Source: Synergistota bacterium (GTDB lineage: Bacteria; Synergistota; JAGHAJ01). From it: a stretch of 7,675 nt of DNA. Below, one piece after another: positions 1 to 5,503 of the stretch. The notes under the pieces are model-generated. The model had not been told where the DNA came from. It saw only the letters and a list, made by a program, of their open reading frames with translations, and made no database searches. The stretch covers positions 1 to 7,675 of the forward strand of contig JAGHAJ010000282.1 of the NCBI GenBank assembly GCA_021161545.1. Direction: 5' to 3'. Numbering within the stretch: position 1 is the first letter of the stretch; each line of letters begins with the position of its first letter. Both the position numbers and the translations under genes were made by a program.

Positions 1-189
1 ATGCTCATTTATGGGATGAGATGTTGGTTGAACAACAAACACATCTGCCCCTCTAACATTTTCTTTTATCTTTACACCGATCTCACCATCACTAAACCTG
101 AAGACATCTGCATCGCCTAAGGGTATGCCTAAATAATCCACAATTTCCTTAGCCAGAGCCTTGTTTGCGTTTCCTGTAAAAATCTTCAT
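1..189 (-). CDS. prs: Ribose-phosphate pyrophosphokinase (PRPP synthetase), N-terminal part, cut by window edge
   Basis: Makes 5-phosphoribosyl-1-pyrophosphate from ribose 5-phosphate and ATP in the cytoplasm, feeding purine, pyrimidine, NAD, His and Trp synthesis. Only the first 63 codons are here. The protein opens [16 protein letters not shown], followed by the family hallmarks [12 protein letters not shown] (about residues 30-41) and [19 protein letters not shown] (about 45-63), which match the start of Prs; the catalytic and PRPP-binding loops lie beyond the window. The ATG overlaps the glmU stop by one base (TAATG on the minus strand), so translation is probably coupled to glmU. The glmU-prs order is well known from Bacillus and its relatives. 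There is no room for a separate promoter except inside glmU. The identification is firm despite the short piece. Confidence 0.93.
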   Translation of the reverse strand, partial: MKIFTGNANKALAKEIVDYLGIPLGDADVFRFSDGEIGVKIKENVRGADVFVVQPTSHPINEH

Positions 190-1559
190 TACTTATTCTT
201 CCTCCTTAAGGCCCAATCCTTTATATTTCTCTGCTTGGCTCTTGCTATTCCAAGGCTATAGGGTGGCACATCACGCGTAATAACCGAACCTGCTCCAGTA
301 TAGGCATATTTTCCTACCTCTACTGGAGCAACCAACATGGTATCACTCCCTATAAAGACTCCCTTTCTAATTACCGTAGGGTTCTTTTTCTTACCATCAT
401 AATTACACGTTATCGTGCCCGCACCTATATTAACTCCCTCTTCTACTATAGCATCACCTATATAACTCAAATGTGGTACCTTACTTCCCTCTCCTATGGT
501 ACTCTTCTTAATCTCTACAAACTTCCCAACAAATGCCCTCTCTTTCACCACAACACCAAGCCTTAAATAAGCAAATGGACCTACTTTTGCCTCATCCCTG
601 ACTACGCTATCTTCTAACGTACAATTTTCCCTTATAAGGACACCATCCCCTATGTTGGAATTTATCACCCTGACCATTGGGCCAATATTACATCTTCCAC
701 CTATGACGCTCTTTCCTTCCACAAACGTAAAGGGATGTATGACAGTATCCCTACCTATTTTAACATCCATATCAATAAACGTAGATTGTGGGTCAACTAC
801 TATCACTCCACCATCTACCATAAGTTCATGCAATTTACGCTTCCTTAATATTTCATACGCCACACTCAACTCATACTTGTTATTGACTCCCATAGCCTCC
901 ACTTCTTCCATCCTATAACTTTCAACTCTATAGCCCTCATTATACAACATCTCCACTACATCTGTAAGATAATATTCCCCCTGAACATTATTATTGCTAA
1001 TCCTTTGGATTATCTCTCCCAAAAGCCTTGTTCTAACCATGTACATACCCGCATTTACATCTCTTATTTGCAACTGCTCCTCTGTTGCATCCTTATCTTC
1101 AACTATCTTCATTACCCGTCCATTAGTATCCAGAATCACCCTGCCATATCCAGAAGGATCATCAGGAGAAAAAACACCCACAACAAGGTCTGCACCGGAA
1201 GAATAAAATTTATCCTTCAATCCCTTAAGAGTATCTGTGGTCACAAGAGGTGTATCTCCAGGGAGTATGAACACCTCGCTATACCCTCCCAGAGAACTGT
1301 ATGCTGAAGCCACTGCATCTCCGGTCCCCGCGAGTTCCTCCTGCACAGACCACCCGAGTCCTTTACCCCTGAGATACTCTTCTAAGAGCTCTTTTTTGTG
1401 TCCAATTACCACAATTATTCCGTCTACTACTGGAGATACAGCATCTATAACATATTGCAACATAGGTTTATTAGCTATCTTATGAAGGACCTTTGGCACA
1501 TCCGACTTCATTCGTTTACCCAGACCCGCCGCCAGTATAACCGCTCCTACTTTACCCAT
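189..1559 (-). CDS. glmU: Bifunctional UDP-N-acetylglucosamine pyrophosphorylase / glucosamine-1-phosphate N-acetyltransferase
   Basis: Catalyses the last two steps to UDP-GlcNAc: acetylation of glucosamine-1-phosphate by acetyl-CoA (C-terminal domain), then uridylylation by UTP (N-terminal domain). The N-terminal Rossmann-like domain carries [10 protein letters not shown] (8-17) with VPK (K23), GDTPL (101-105), IVEDKDAT (152-159), [10 protein letters not shown] (191-200) and GVNN (224-227). The left-handed beta-helix domain from about 250 carries H363 in the HLSYIGDA motif, [11 protein letters not shown] (379-389) and GSDTMLVAP (404-412). At 456 aa it equals E. coli GlmU in length, and from memory the C-terminal active-site residues (R333, K351, H363, Y366, N377, N386, K392, S405, R440) fall at the same numbers. 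I chose the ATG at 1559 over a GTG at 1571 because the GTG lies inside the Shine-Dalgarno sequence. It follows pseC after a short gap holding a likely promoter. The loop around R333 reads YLRLG where many GlmUs have RLRPG. Confidence 0.97.
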   Translation of the reverse strand: MGKVGAVILAAGLGKRMKSDVPKVLHKIANKPMLQYVIDAVSPVVDGIIVVIGHKKELLEEYLRGKGLGWSVQEELAGTGDAVASAYSSLGGYSEVFILPGDTPLVTTDTLKGLKDKFYSSGADLVVGVFSPDDPSGYGRVILDTNGRVMKIVEDKDATEEQLQIRDVNAGMYMVRTRLLGEIIQRISNNNVQGEYYLTDVVEMLYNEGYRVESYRMEEVEAMGVNNKYELSVAYEILRKRKLHELMVDGGVIVVDPQSTFIDMDVKIGRDTVIHPFTFVEGKSVIGGRCNIGPMVRVINSNIGDGVLIRENCTLEDSVVRDEAKVGPFAYLRLGVVVKERAFVGKFVEIKKSTIGEGSKVPHLSYIGDAIVEEGVNIGAGTITCNYDGKKKNPTVIRKGVFIGSDTMLVAPVEVGKYAYTGAGSVITRDVPPYSLGIARAKQRNIKDWALRRKNK

Positions 1560-1570
1560 AAAAGGTAACA

Positions 1571-1577
1571 CCCCTCC
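1571..1577 (-). promoter_or_regulatory. glmU ribosome binding site (GGAGGGG)
   Basis: GGAGGGG on the minus strand sits 11 nt before the ATG at 1559. A GTG at 1571-1569 begins with the last G of this motif and so cannot use it, which fixes the start at ATG. Confidence 0.7.
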
Positions 1578-1602
1578 ATTTAAGTTATACGCTCGGTTGT
1601 AT

Positions 1603-1631
1603 ATTATAATTTAACTCCACAAAATACACAA
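1603..1631 (-). promoter_or_regulatory. Probable sigma70-type promoter for glmU-prs
   Basis: On the minus strand, a perfect -10 TATAAT (1608-1603) lies 17 bp after TTGTGT (1631-1626), which matches three of six -35 positions. It begins just after the pseC stop and leaves a leader of roughly 35-40 nt before the glmU ATG. Spacing and -10 are good, but the -35 is weak, so this is an inference. No terminator hairpin is visible between pseC and this site, so read-through from pseC is also possible. Confidence 0.5.
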
Positions 1632-1636
1632 TACAC

Positions 1637-2785
1637 CTAAACCTGCTCGCCCAATATCTCATGAATCCTACTCACTACATAACACACATCATCCTCAGTA
1701 AGCAAGTAGTATATAGGCAAGCTCATCTCCTTACGATAAAAATCCTCAGCAATCGGGCAAATACCTACTTTATAACCAAGCTTCTGGTAATATGGATGCA
1801 TATATACAGGTATATAGTGCACCTGTAACCTTATTCCATCCTCCGCAAGCCTTTCAAACAACTCTCTCTTCCTTCCTATGTAATCCTCTTTTAACCTGAC
1901 AGAATAAAGGTGCCAGGAAGAAAAAGCATATTCTCTCTCCTTCGGAATATCCAGATAGGGGTTATTCCCCAGCAATTTTTCATACCAACTGACTATCTGC
2001 CTCCGCTTCTCAACAAACATACCTAATTTTCTTAGCTGAGATATACCAAGTGCTGACTGCATATCCGTAAGCCTGTAATTAAAACCAAGCTCCTGCATTT
2101 CATAATACCACGGACCATCAGAAAGATTAACGAAGCGATGCTTGGTTATTCCATGCTGCCTGAACAGCAAAAGCCTTTTATACAAACACTCACTATTAGT
2201 GGCAACTGCTCCACCCTCACCTGTTGTTATATGCTTAACGGGATGGAAGCTAAACACTACCATATCAGAATATAGAGGAAAACCTACTCTGGTATCTTTA
2301 TATCTCGCACCAAGGGCATGACACGCATCCTCGATGATGCGTATCCCATGTCTCTGCACTACATCATATAGCCTTTCCATATCCACCGGGTGACCTGCAT
2401 AATGCACAGGTACAATAAGCTTGGTACGACCTGTTATCTTCTCTTCTACTTTGGAAACATCTATATTGCCAGTATCTGCTTCCACATCAACAAAAACAGG
2501 AACAGCTCCCAGGTAAAGACCAGCATTGGAAGTAGCCACAAAAGTTATAGGAGAAGTTATAAATTCATCTTTCGGTGAAAGCCCTACCGCATTATAAGCT
2601 GCATGCAGTGCCGCTGTTCCATTAGAGAACACAACTACAAACTTTGCACCTACATACTCTGCAAGTGCATCCTCAAACTCCTTAACCTTGGGTCCCTGTG
2701 TGAGAAAATCCGACCTTAAGACATCAACAACTGCCCTTATATCATCATCATCCACATACTGTCTTCCATAGGATATTATCCTCAT
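1637..2785 (-). CDS. pseC: UDP-4-amino-4,6-dideoxy-N-acetyl-beta-L-altrosamine transaminase (PseC-type, DegT/DnrJ/EryC1 family)
   Basis: PLP-dependent sugar aminotransferase. In the pseudaminic acid pathway PseC transfers an amino group from glutamate to the C4 keto sugar that PseB makes from UDP-GlcNAc. Seen in the 382-aa protein: SDFLTQGP (25-32), SNGTAALH (54-61), SPITFVAT (78-85), EDACHALGA (152-160, with D153 likely contacting the PLP pyridine N), the PLP lysine K184 in HPVKHITTGEGGAV (181-194), GPWYYEMQELGFNYRLTD (224-241) and VQVHYIPV near the C terminus. This set is typical of PseC rather than the related ArnB, though other DegT-family sugar aminotransferases (perosamine, legionaminic acid routes) cannot be fully excluded. 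The ATG at 2785 is preferred over an upstream TTG at 2797 because GGGGGA directly precedes it. No other pse gene is in the window. It sits upstream of glmU, which makes the pathway's starting sugar, and 29 nt after a terminator-like hairpin. Confidence 0.85.
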   Translation of the reverse strand: MRIISYGRQYVDDDDIRAVVDVLRSDFLTQGPKVKEFEDALAEYVGAKFVVVFSNGTAALHAAYNAVGLSPKDEFITSPITFVATSNAGLYLGAVPVFVDVEADTGNIDVSKVEEKITGRTKLIVPVHYAGHPVDMERLYDVVQRHGIRIIEDACHALGARYKDTRVGFPLYSDMVVFSFHPVKHITTGEGGAVATNSECLYKRLLLFRQHGITKHRFVNLSDGPWYYEMQELGFNYRLTDMQSALGISQLRKLGMFVEKRRQIVSWYEKLLGNNPYLDIPKEREYAFSSWHLYSVRLKEDYIGRKRELFERLAEDGIRLQVHYIPVYMHPYYQKLGYKVGICPIAEDFYRKEMSLPIYYLLTEDDVCYVVSRIHEILGEQV

Positions 2786-2789
2786 GCAT

Positions 2790-2795
2790 TCCCCC
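2790..2795 (-). promoter_or_regulatory. pseC ribosome binding site (GGGGGA)
   Basis: GGGGGA on the minus strand ends 4 nt before the ATG at 2785. The TTG at 2797 overlaps this motif and has nothing comparable upstream, so the ATG is the better start. Confidence 0.6.
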
Positions 2796-2814
2796 AAAAT
2801 TCATCATAAACAAC

Positions 2815-2839
2815 AAATATCCCCTTTTTGGGGATATTT
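2815..2839 (-). terminator. Rho-independent-type terminator after tRNA-Leu
   Basis: A perfect 10-bp inverted repeat, AAATATCCCC / GGGGATATTT, encloses a 5-nt loop (AAAAA on the minus strand). It is followed on the minus strand by GTTGTTTATG, which is T-rich but not an unbroken T run. It lies 32 nt past the tRNA 3' end and 29 nt before the pseC start codon. The most natural reading is a terminator for the small-protein/tRNA transcript, possibly leaky into pseC. Confidence 0.6.
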
Positions 2840-2871
2840 AAAGCCTTTTACCCAATACCGCAGCACAAAAA

Positions 2872-2957
2872 TGGTGTCGGAGGCGGGACTCGAACCCGCA
2901 AGGACTTTGTCCACTAGATCCTGAATCTAGCGCGTATACCAGTTCCGCCACTCCGAC
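2872..2957 (-). tRNA. tRNA-Leu (anticodon CAG)
   Basis: Complete class II tRNA of 86 nt including an encoded CCA. The acceptor stem pairs GTCGGAG with CTCCGAC, followed by A73 and CCA (2874-2872). The anticodon stem CTAGA/TCTAG encloses the loop TTCAGGA, giving anticodon CAG (plus-strand 2921-2923), which reads the leucine codon CTG. The long variable arm GGAC-AAA-GTCC is diagnostic of Leu/Ser/Tyr tRNAs, and the T arm is GCGGG-TTCGAGT-CCCGC. Its 5' end is only 8 nt after the stop of the upstream small protein gene, so it is probably cut from a shared transcript. Confidence 0.97.
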
Positions 2958-2965
2958 AATTTCTA

Positions 2966-3211
2966 CTACGCTACCCCCTCAAACGTGCTTACCACATCCG
3001 TAACAGGTTGTCTCTGTCCCTGAGAATTATATGTTACTTGATTATTAGCCTCATCCTCGTGCCTTACCCTTGTCACCAATTGTTGATTCTGTGCATTTCT
3101 ATTTTGTTGAACAGCATTCACATTGGTAGGGTTCTGCTGATTCTTGGCGCCACGGTTAGCCTGTATGTTATAAACATAATTTACGGGGTTAACAGGTTGT
3201 ATCCTGTTCAT
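2966..3211 (-). CDS. Small Asn/Gln-rich protein of unknown function
   Basis: I do not recognise this 81-aa protein. About a third of its residues are Asn or Gln (15 N, 13 Q), with no Cys or Trp, no signal peptide and no membrane segment. It begins MNRIQPVNPVNYVYNIQ, a short part with alternating Val/Pro/Tyr, then a low-complexity N/Q stretch (about 24-49), a charged patch RVRHEDE (about 48-54) and a tail ending STFEGVA. It looks intrinsically disordered. It is probably a real gene: it has a strong Shine-Dalgarno (AAAGGGGGG, 6 nt before the ATG) and a well-spaced promoter just upstream (TTGATT-N17-TATAAT). Its stop is 8 nt before tRNA-Leu, so both probably share one transcript. The opposite strand also has a 75-codon open frame here, but with no ribosome binding site. 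No function is offered. Confidence 0.7.
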   Translation of the reverse strand: MNRIQPVNPVNYVYNIQANRGAKNQQNPTNVNAVQQNRNAQNQQLVTRVRHEDEANNQVTYNSQGQRQPVTDVVSTFEGVA

Positions 3212-3217
3212 CTTAAT

Positions 3218-3226
3218 CCCCCCTTT
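3218..3226 (-). promoter_or_regulatory. Ribosome binding site of the small Asn/Gln-rich gene
   Basis: AAAGGGGGG on the minus strand (preceded by AG) lies 6 nt before the ATG at 3211. It resembles the classical AGAAAGGAGG with one A changed to G, still able to pair with the 16S tail through a G-U pair. It is a main argument that the small frame is translated. Confidence 0.7.
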
Positions 3227-3238
3227 CTACCATAGTCA

Positions 3239-3267
3239 ATTATATTGCAATCTTACCCCAAAATCAA
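3239..3267 (-). promoter_or_regulatory. Probable sigma70-type promoter for the small protein / tRNA-Leu unit
   Basis: On the minus strand TTGATT (3267-3262, four of six -35 matches) is followed after 17 bp by a perfect TATAAT (3244-3239). It lies just upstream of the small gene's ribosome binding site, leaving a leader of about 20 nt. No other promoter for tRNA-Leu is evident, so this probably serves both genes. Confidence 0.6.
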
Positions 3268-3269
3268 GT

Positions 3270-3284
3270 AGCAGTTAGACTGCT
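3270..3284 (-). terminator. Weak hairpin, possible terminator of the diguanylate cyclase / dehydrogenase operon
   Basis: AGCAGT-CTA-ACTGCT on the minus strand forms a 6-bp stem with a 3-nt loop, 25 nt after the dehydrogenase stop, followed by TACTTGATTTT. The stem is short and the T run is interrupted, and it abuts the -35 box of the next promoter. It may be a weak terminator or chance. Confidence 0.3.
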
Positions 3285-3309
3285 CCCAACTGCTCCACTC
3301 AAAGTTAAA

Positions 3310-4428
3310 TCACTCCATATAGCTCTTTTCCACCGTAACCCGTTCCTTAAAATCAACCCCCCTAACGGCAAGCTCTCTCATTACGAAACCAAACATATCA
3401 TCATTAGAGGCAAGTTCCTCAGGTGCATAAACACCCGATTCATCTACTTTGCCTTCCACAATAGCCCTGGCCATTATCGCACAAGGAAACCCTGTAGTTC
3501 TCGCCATCGAGTGGATACCGGTCATCTCATCAAACCTATCAAGCAATTCCCATCGATACGTAATATAATCTTTTCCTTTCTTTCCAGCAACCTCCACTAC
3601 CATTATCGTAAGGTCTCTATCACCGGCCTCTGGGTTCATCTTCCAGACAGGAAAAAGCAGACTCGCTGTAAAAGGGCGGTGTTTCTCATTCAAAAGACCT
3701 ATATCCCTGAATGCCTTCATAATATCCGCATGCCCCGGATAGCGAAGCGTCTTCTCGAACATATTCCTCGCCCTTACTGTATCTACAAGAGACCTTAAAC
3801 CGTCAGTAAAGAATGCCTCTAATCTACCCACTCCCGGAAAGTCAATATCTTCCAAACCAGACAATGCTTCCGTCTCCACTACAGCACCATCCTTTACATA
3901 CCTAACAGTCCTCGTGTACTCCTCAAGAACATCCTCCGCAGAAAAGACTATCTTGTAGTTAAACGGAGGCTTAGGGTTAGAAGGTAACCCCCCCACATAT
4001 ATTCTAACATCGCTTACTTCATCAAGGAGTGAAGCAGCCCTTCCAACGAGAAAATTCGACATACCGGGTGCAACTCCCATATCAGAAACCACTATAGCCC
4101 CATTCTCTTTTGCAAGTACATCAAGTTTCTTAAAGTTCTCTGGCATAAAAGATATATCGCATATTTTTTTCCCCATACCTATGACAGTAGAAAGCATCTT
4201 ATAACCTATCTTCCCAGGAACAGCACCACACACTATATCTGCATCTTCCACTACAGGCCTCAATGCCTCTGCATCAACAGCAGACGCCTTTACACCTTTT
4301 ATACCATAATTCTCCAATTTCTTCAAAGCATCCTCATTCAAGTCAACCACAACGGTCTCAAAATCTGACGAAAGGTCCTTTGCTATTACACTGCCAACTA
4401 ATCCTGCACCAAGCACCACTGCTTTCAT
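3310..4428 (-). CDS. Saccharopine dehydrogenase-family oxidoreductase (lysine 6-dehydrogenase-like)
   Basis: NAD(P)-dependent dehydrogenase of the saccharopine dehydrogenase family, 372 aa, cytoplasmic. The N-terminal Rossmann fold has MKAVVLGAGLVG (glycine motif 7-12) and an acidic residue at the end of beta-2 (D29 in VVVDL), which suggests NAD over NADP. The middle has DMGVAPGMSNFLVG (116-129), the hallmark loop of this group, then VGGLPSNPKPPFNY (145-158), GRLEAFFTDG (201-210) and TLRYPGH (227-233), with GVYAPEE near the end (332-338). From memory this order matches Geobacillus L-lysine 6-dehydrogenase well; the exact substrate cannot be read from the sequence, and saccharopine or another amino acid remains possible. 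The ATG overlaps the stop of the diguanylate cyclase gene (ATGA), with its own GGGGGG 8 nt upstream, so the two are co-translated from one mRNA. Neither lysine synthesis nor lysine degradation genes are nearby. Confidence 0.85.
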   Translation of the reverse strand: MKAVVLGAGLVGSVIAKDLSSDFETVVVDLNEDALKKLENYGIKGVKASAVDAEALRPVVEDADIVCGAVPGKIGYKMLSTVIGMGKKICDISFMPENFKKLDVLAKENGAIVVSDMGVAPGMSNFLVGRAASLLDEVSDVRIYVGGLPSNPKPPFNYKIVFSAEDVLEEYTRTVRYVKDGAVVETEALSGLEDIDFPGVGRLEAFFTDGLRSLVDTVRARNMFEKTLRYPGHADIMKAFRDIGLLNEKHRPFTASLLFPVWKMNPEAGDRDLTIMVVEVAGKKGKDYITYRWELLDRFDEMTGIHSMARTTGFPCAIMARAIVEGKVDESGVYAPEELASNDDMFGFVMRELAVRGVDFKERVTVEKSYME

Positions 4429-5408
4429 AATTCATTCCCCCCATTCAACTTAAACTCCTTGATGTTACCTTCTCTAAAACAGTATACCCTATTCCTCCCA
4501 CTCCTCTTTGCCTCATAAAGTGCCTTATCAGCAGCTACAACCATCTCAGAATAGCCACCAATATGGCCATCAGGACATGAACTTACACCTATACTAACAG
4601 TTATCTTCACACCTTCCACATCTCTTCCTTCTCCACAGATAAACTCTTCCTCCCCTATCGACTTCCGTATTCGCTCCGATGCTACACACGCCCCTTCCGC
4701 ATTTACCATGGGCATTATTACAGAAAACTCTTCACCTCCATATCTTCCAACAATATCCGCACTTCTAACGCTCTCCTTCATGCTCTTTGAAACCCCTTTA
4801 AGCACACAGTCACCAACACTATGCCCATATCTATCATTCACCTTCTTAAAAAAGTCTATATCAAGCATAACAAACGAAAAACAATGCCCATACCGTGAAG
4901 AGATATGAAATTGTTCCTTTAATTTCTCCATAAGGTACATGTGGTTGTAAACACCTGTTAACCCGTCCGTTACGGCAAGTTTTGTCAAACGCTCATTCAT
5001 CTGCTTTAATTCTTCATAAAGCTGCTTCTGCCTCAACGCTGCCCTAACACGGGCTACAAGCTCCATCTCAGAAAAAGGTTTTTTTACATAATCCACTGCA
5101 CCTGCATCAAGCGCTGCTTTCACATACTCTGGTTTATCTAAGGATGTAACCATAATAACAGGCATCTCCATGGGATTCTTCTTCTGATGAAGCAACTTTA
5201 TAGTCTCTATTCCATCTATATCCGGCATGACTATATCCAGAAGAACAATAGAGGGTAACTCCTCTTCTGCAACCATTACACCTTCCCGAGATGTGTTAGA
5301 ACATATAGGTATAAATCCCATATTCCGCAACACATCAGCAAGAAGCATCACATCAAACTTACTATCATCTATTATGAGGACTTTTCTACCTCCTCCAATA
5401 TCAGCCAA
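4425..5408 (-). CDS. Response regulator with receiver and GGDEF domains (diguanylate cyclase, PleD/WspR-like)
   Basis: Predicted to make c-di-GMP from two GTP when its receiver domain is phosphorylated. The 327-aa protein has a receiver domain (about 8-125) with the acidic pair D14-D15, phospho-acceptor D58 in IVLLDIVMPDIDG, T88 and K109 in VKKPF. A short helical linker (about 126-145, likely coiled coil) leads to a GGDEF domain (about 146-312) starting at DGLTGVYN, with metal-binding D183/D185 region MLDIDFFK, the signature GGEEF (224-228) and an intact inhibitory-site RxxD (R215-D218), so product feedback is expected. All catalytic residues are present. No membrane segment is seen, so the protein is soluble. 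The start is TTG at 5408: it has GAGGGGG 6 nt upstream, and the next Met would remove the first receiver strand and its acidic pair. No partner histidine kinase is in the window. Its stop overlaps the next gene's start. Confidence 0.95.
   Translation of the reverse strand: MADIGGGRKVLIIDDSKFDVMLLADVLRNMGFIPICSNTSREGVMVAEEELPSIVLLDIVMPDIDGIETIKLLHQKKNPMEMPVIMVTSLDKPEYVKAALDAGAVDYVKKPFSEMELVARVRAALRQKQLYEELKQMNERLTKLAVTDGLTGVYNHMYLMEKLKEQFHISSRYGHCFSFVMLDIDFFKKVNDRYGHSVGDCVLKGVSKSMKESVRSADIVGRYGGEEFSVIMPMVNAEGACVASERIRKSIGEEEFICGEGRDVEGVKITVSIGVSSCPDGHIGGYSEMVVAADKALYEAKRSGRNRVYCFREGNIKEFKLNGGNEL
4437..4442 (-). promoter_or_regulatory. Ribosome binding site of the dehydrogenase gene (GGGGGG), inside the upstream coding region
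   Basis: GGGGGG on the minus strand lies 8 nt before the ATG at 4428, within the last codons of the diguanylate cyclase gene. The overlapping stop/start (ATGA) together with an own site suggests coupled but not fully dependent translation. Confidence 0.55.
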
Positions 5409-5414
5409 GTCTAT

Positions 5415-5421
5415 CCCCCTC
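5415..5421 (-). promoter_or_regulatory. Ribosome binding site that supports the TTG start of the diguanylate cyclase
   Basis: GAGGGGG on the minus strand is 6 nt before the TTG at 5408. With no ATG or GTG in frame before the receiver's essential first strand, this decides the start. Confidence 0.7.
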
Positions 5422-5431
5422 TATGGGTTTC

Positions 5432-5461
5432 TTGACATCCTACCGTTATTTATTATATAAT
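5432..5461 (+). promoter_or_regulatory. bioY-murT-gatD promoter with consensus boxes
   Basis: TTGACA (5432-5437) and TATAAT (5456-5461) are both perfect sigma70-type boxes, separated by 18 bp. The predicted transcript start is near 5468, giving a leader of about 35 nt before the bioY GTG, too short for a riboswitch. The -10 box is half of the palindrome ATTATATAAT (5452-5461), which also supplies a -10 on the opposite strand. Confidence 0.75.
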
Positions 5462-5480
5462 TTCTCACACTACAAAAACA
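5452..5480 (-). promoter_or_regulatory. Possible promoter for the diguanylate cyclase / dehydrogenase operon
   Basis: On the minus strand TATAAT (5457-5452) is preceded at 17 bp by TGTTTT (5480-5475), a poor -35 box. It overlaps the bioY -10 through the palindrome ATTATATAAT. It is placed sensibly, about 45 nt before the TTG start, but the weak -35 suggests a weak or activator-dependent promoter. Confidence 0.4.
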
Positions 5481-5487
5481 AGCTCTG

Positions 5488-5494
5488 AAGGAGG
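5488..5494 (+). promoter_or_regulatory. bioY ribosome binding site (AAGGAGG)
   Basis: A textbook AAGGAGG lies 9 nt before GTG at 5504. No ATG occurs nearby in the reading frame, so GTG is the start. Confidence 0.8.
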
Positions 5495-5503
5495 AAAAAT
5501 ATA

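Noticed and set aside
652-1485. Several plus-strand open frames inside glmU
   Set aside because: They are antisense frames to a fully recognisable gene, lack ribosome binding sites and show no family motifs.
2815-2957. Integration site or mobile element at the tRNA-Leu gene
   Set aside because: tRNA genes are common attachment sites, but I see no integrase, no repeat of the tRNA 3' end in the window, and the flanking genes are housekeeping types.
3008-3235. Plus-strand 75-codon hydrophobic frame opposite the Asn/Gln-rich gene
   Set aside because: Asn/Gln codons read in antisense give Val/Leu/Ile, which explains the hydrophobic look. It has no ribosome binding site, whereas the minus-strand frame has both that and a promoter.
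5422-5503. Biotin operator (BirA-type or BioR-type) upstream of bioY
   Set aside because: TTATATAA (5453-5460) partly recalls the BioR half-sites but lacks the central bases of the TTATMTATAA pattern, and it is better explained as paired -10 boxes. No BirA-like long spaced palindrome is seen.
5462-5503. Riboswitch in the bioY leader
   Set aside because: The leader from the predicted start is about 35 nt, with no stem-loop; too short for any riboswitch class I know.
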